Positions 62,834 through 64,000 of a stretch of DNA of 64,000 nt are shown in pieces. A program made the translations under genes and the position numbers. Source of the stretch: Siphonodentalium dalli. Lineage: Eukaryota; Mollusca; Scaphopoda; Gadilida; Siphonodentaliidae. The notes under the pieces were generated by a model, which worked only from the letters and a program-made list of their open reading frames with translations, made no database searches and was not told the origin of the DNA. Within the stretch, counting starts at the first letter, position 1; the number at the start of each line of letters is the position of its first letter. The DNA lies in assembly GCA_032622095.1 (NCBI GenBank), contig CP136069.1:166772394-166836393 (forward strand), in the 5' to 3' direction.

Positions 62834-64000
62834 ATTGGAAAAAAATAATAAATTGAATAACAATATACTTCCATATTAAAATATGGAAGTATAATAAGGG
62901 AATCGCGCGAAATTGATTGGTATGTCGATATTATGGTTTATTGACATTTCTGTGTTCAGTTGGAACGTTCTGGTGTGACCTCCACCCATGCCTCGAAATT
63001 TGGTGACGTGGATAGAAAAGTCGCCATATATCGGCCAATTTTCGAGATATCGAGCTAATTTTTGCGTCATTGTGTTCGTATGCGATGCCCCTTTATTATT
63101 TAGCAGGGTTCTGGTAAGGTATTGTGGCGATATTTTACTATGTAGGCCAATATGTATGTTGTTCAGTACATACTTTTCGAATATCTCTGGCCTCTATCGA
63201 CATAATACGGCAAGTAGGTAATCATTTAGAAGTACTAGAAATTCCCCATCGGATGACACCAAAAACGTGACGATTGGTTGAAGGAATTTAAATCCACAGT
63301 GCATCTTCTGTAAACTTGATAAGAATGAAGTGGCCACACTTTCTACATTTGTCAACCGATTCACAAAATTCACTCATAATGGCCCTCAGTACATATTATA
63401 GATACTTCACAACAATTTTGGTTCAAATCGGAGACAATAAAAAAATGACAAATTTTGACCCCTTCCCTAGTGCGGACAAATTTCATTGGATCTTGGTCAA
63501 AATTTCACCATTTCATCTTCTCTCTATGGACAACACACTCACATAAACCAAATCCAGTTTATATGCGTCGTCTAGGAGGAGATAGAGTCATAAGCACTTT
63601 CTCCTCAATTGATGTATGAATACAATTTTCGATGGTCTGTAACTTGGACATTTCTCAACCGATTTACAAAATTCTTTCAGGAGGATCATTAGTACGTCCT
63701 ATAGATACACGACAGTAAAAATAGTTGAAATCATCGCAAAAAAAATTTGCGAAAATTTTGCCCCCACCTAAACCCCAAAAATATAAGTTCGTCCCTGTTC
63801 AAAACTTGTTTTCGTATCAAGTTGCTAATGATTAACTGCATAGAAGCTCTCAAATTTGGATATCCTGCATGCCATAGCCAGACACAGGATATGAAATAAA
63901 TCGAGTTTGGCTAACCATGGGCGACAACTCTGTGGCGAAAGCGCGGACATAAATTGTAATGCATTCACCCAATAGGGCATACTGAGTTGTACATATGGTC
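62834..64000 (+). repeat. D unit 5, cut by window end
   Basis: Matches D1 (54282 onward) without a visible difference. The window stops in the tail, at a point equivalent to about position 279 of this window. Confidence 0.95.

Overview
This window looks like non-coding, repeat-dominated eukaryotic DNA. I found no convincing protein-coding gene, rRNA, CRISPR array or bacterial-type signal. The DNA is AT-rich with microsatellites, large head-to-tail repeats and tRNA-like Pol III units. Words such as GGGAGATAACTC and GGCCATAACTC recur throughout. From memory these are common in mollusc (especially bivalve) repetitive DNA, so a mollusc is my best guess. That is recall, not a search result.

Almost the whole window is built from modules that start just after an (ATA)n tract and end in the next one. 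Four kinds of module make up one family. (1) Short units of about 1.74 kb have a head with a TATACTTCC...GGAAGTATA hairpin. They come in three subtypes: A (1742 bp), B (about 1724-1731 bp) and C (1735 bp). (2) Long units of about 3.1-3.6 kb have a different 2.4-3.0 kb head, called L here, joined to the same 640-660 bp tail. Each L carries two tRNA-like sequences. (3) Mini-units of about 220 bp hold only the hairpin head between two ATA tracts. (4) A diverged relative, family D (about 1.38-1.40 kb), occupies the right end and the first 488 bp. It has its own long-head version (L5) and its own mini-units of about 66 bp.

Layout: 1-488 D tail; 489-2954 L1; 2955-15792 A-type tail plus seven A units; 15793-18240 L2; 18241-27776 B tail, two B units, mini-unit, three A units; 27777-30244 L3; 30245-46749 C tail, five C units, mini-unit, four A units; 46750-49744 L4; 49745-54281 B tail, one B unit, mini-unit, one A unit, mini-unit; 54282-64000 family D (D1, long-head L5, D2, mini, D3, D4, mini, D5 cut by the window end). 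Every module has the same orientation.

The units are themselves built from older, shorter monomers: about 150 bp (GGGAGATAACTC type) and about 160-290 bp (GGCCCGTAACTC type). The L heads contain about 130 bp, 272 bp and 357 bp internal duplications. The hierarchy is therefore monomer, then 1.4-1.7 kb unit, then 10-19 kb block of L plus unit array.

The most unusual points are that subtype changes fall at a hairpin-only mini-unit, that two diverged families share one architecture (alternative long or short head, common tail, hairpin plus ATA at the joint), and that the hairpin's outer arms are the same in both. This could reflect rolling-circle or circle-mediated amplification of a non-autonomous element, or repeated recombination at the ATA tracts. 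The window holds no Rep, helicase, transposase or reverse transcriptase to decide between them.
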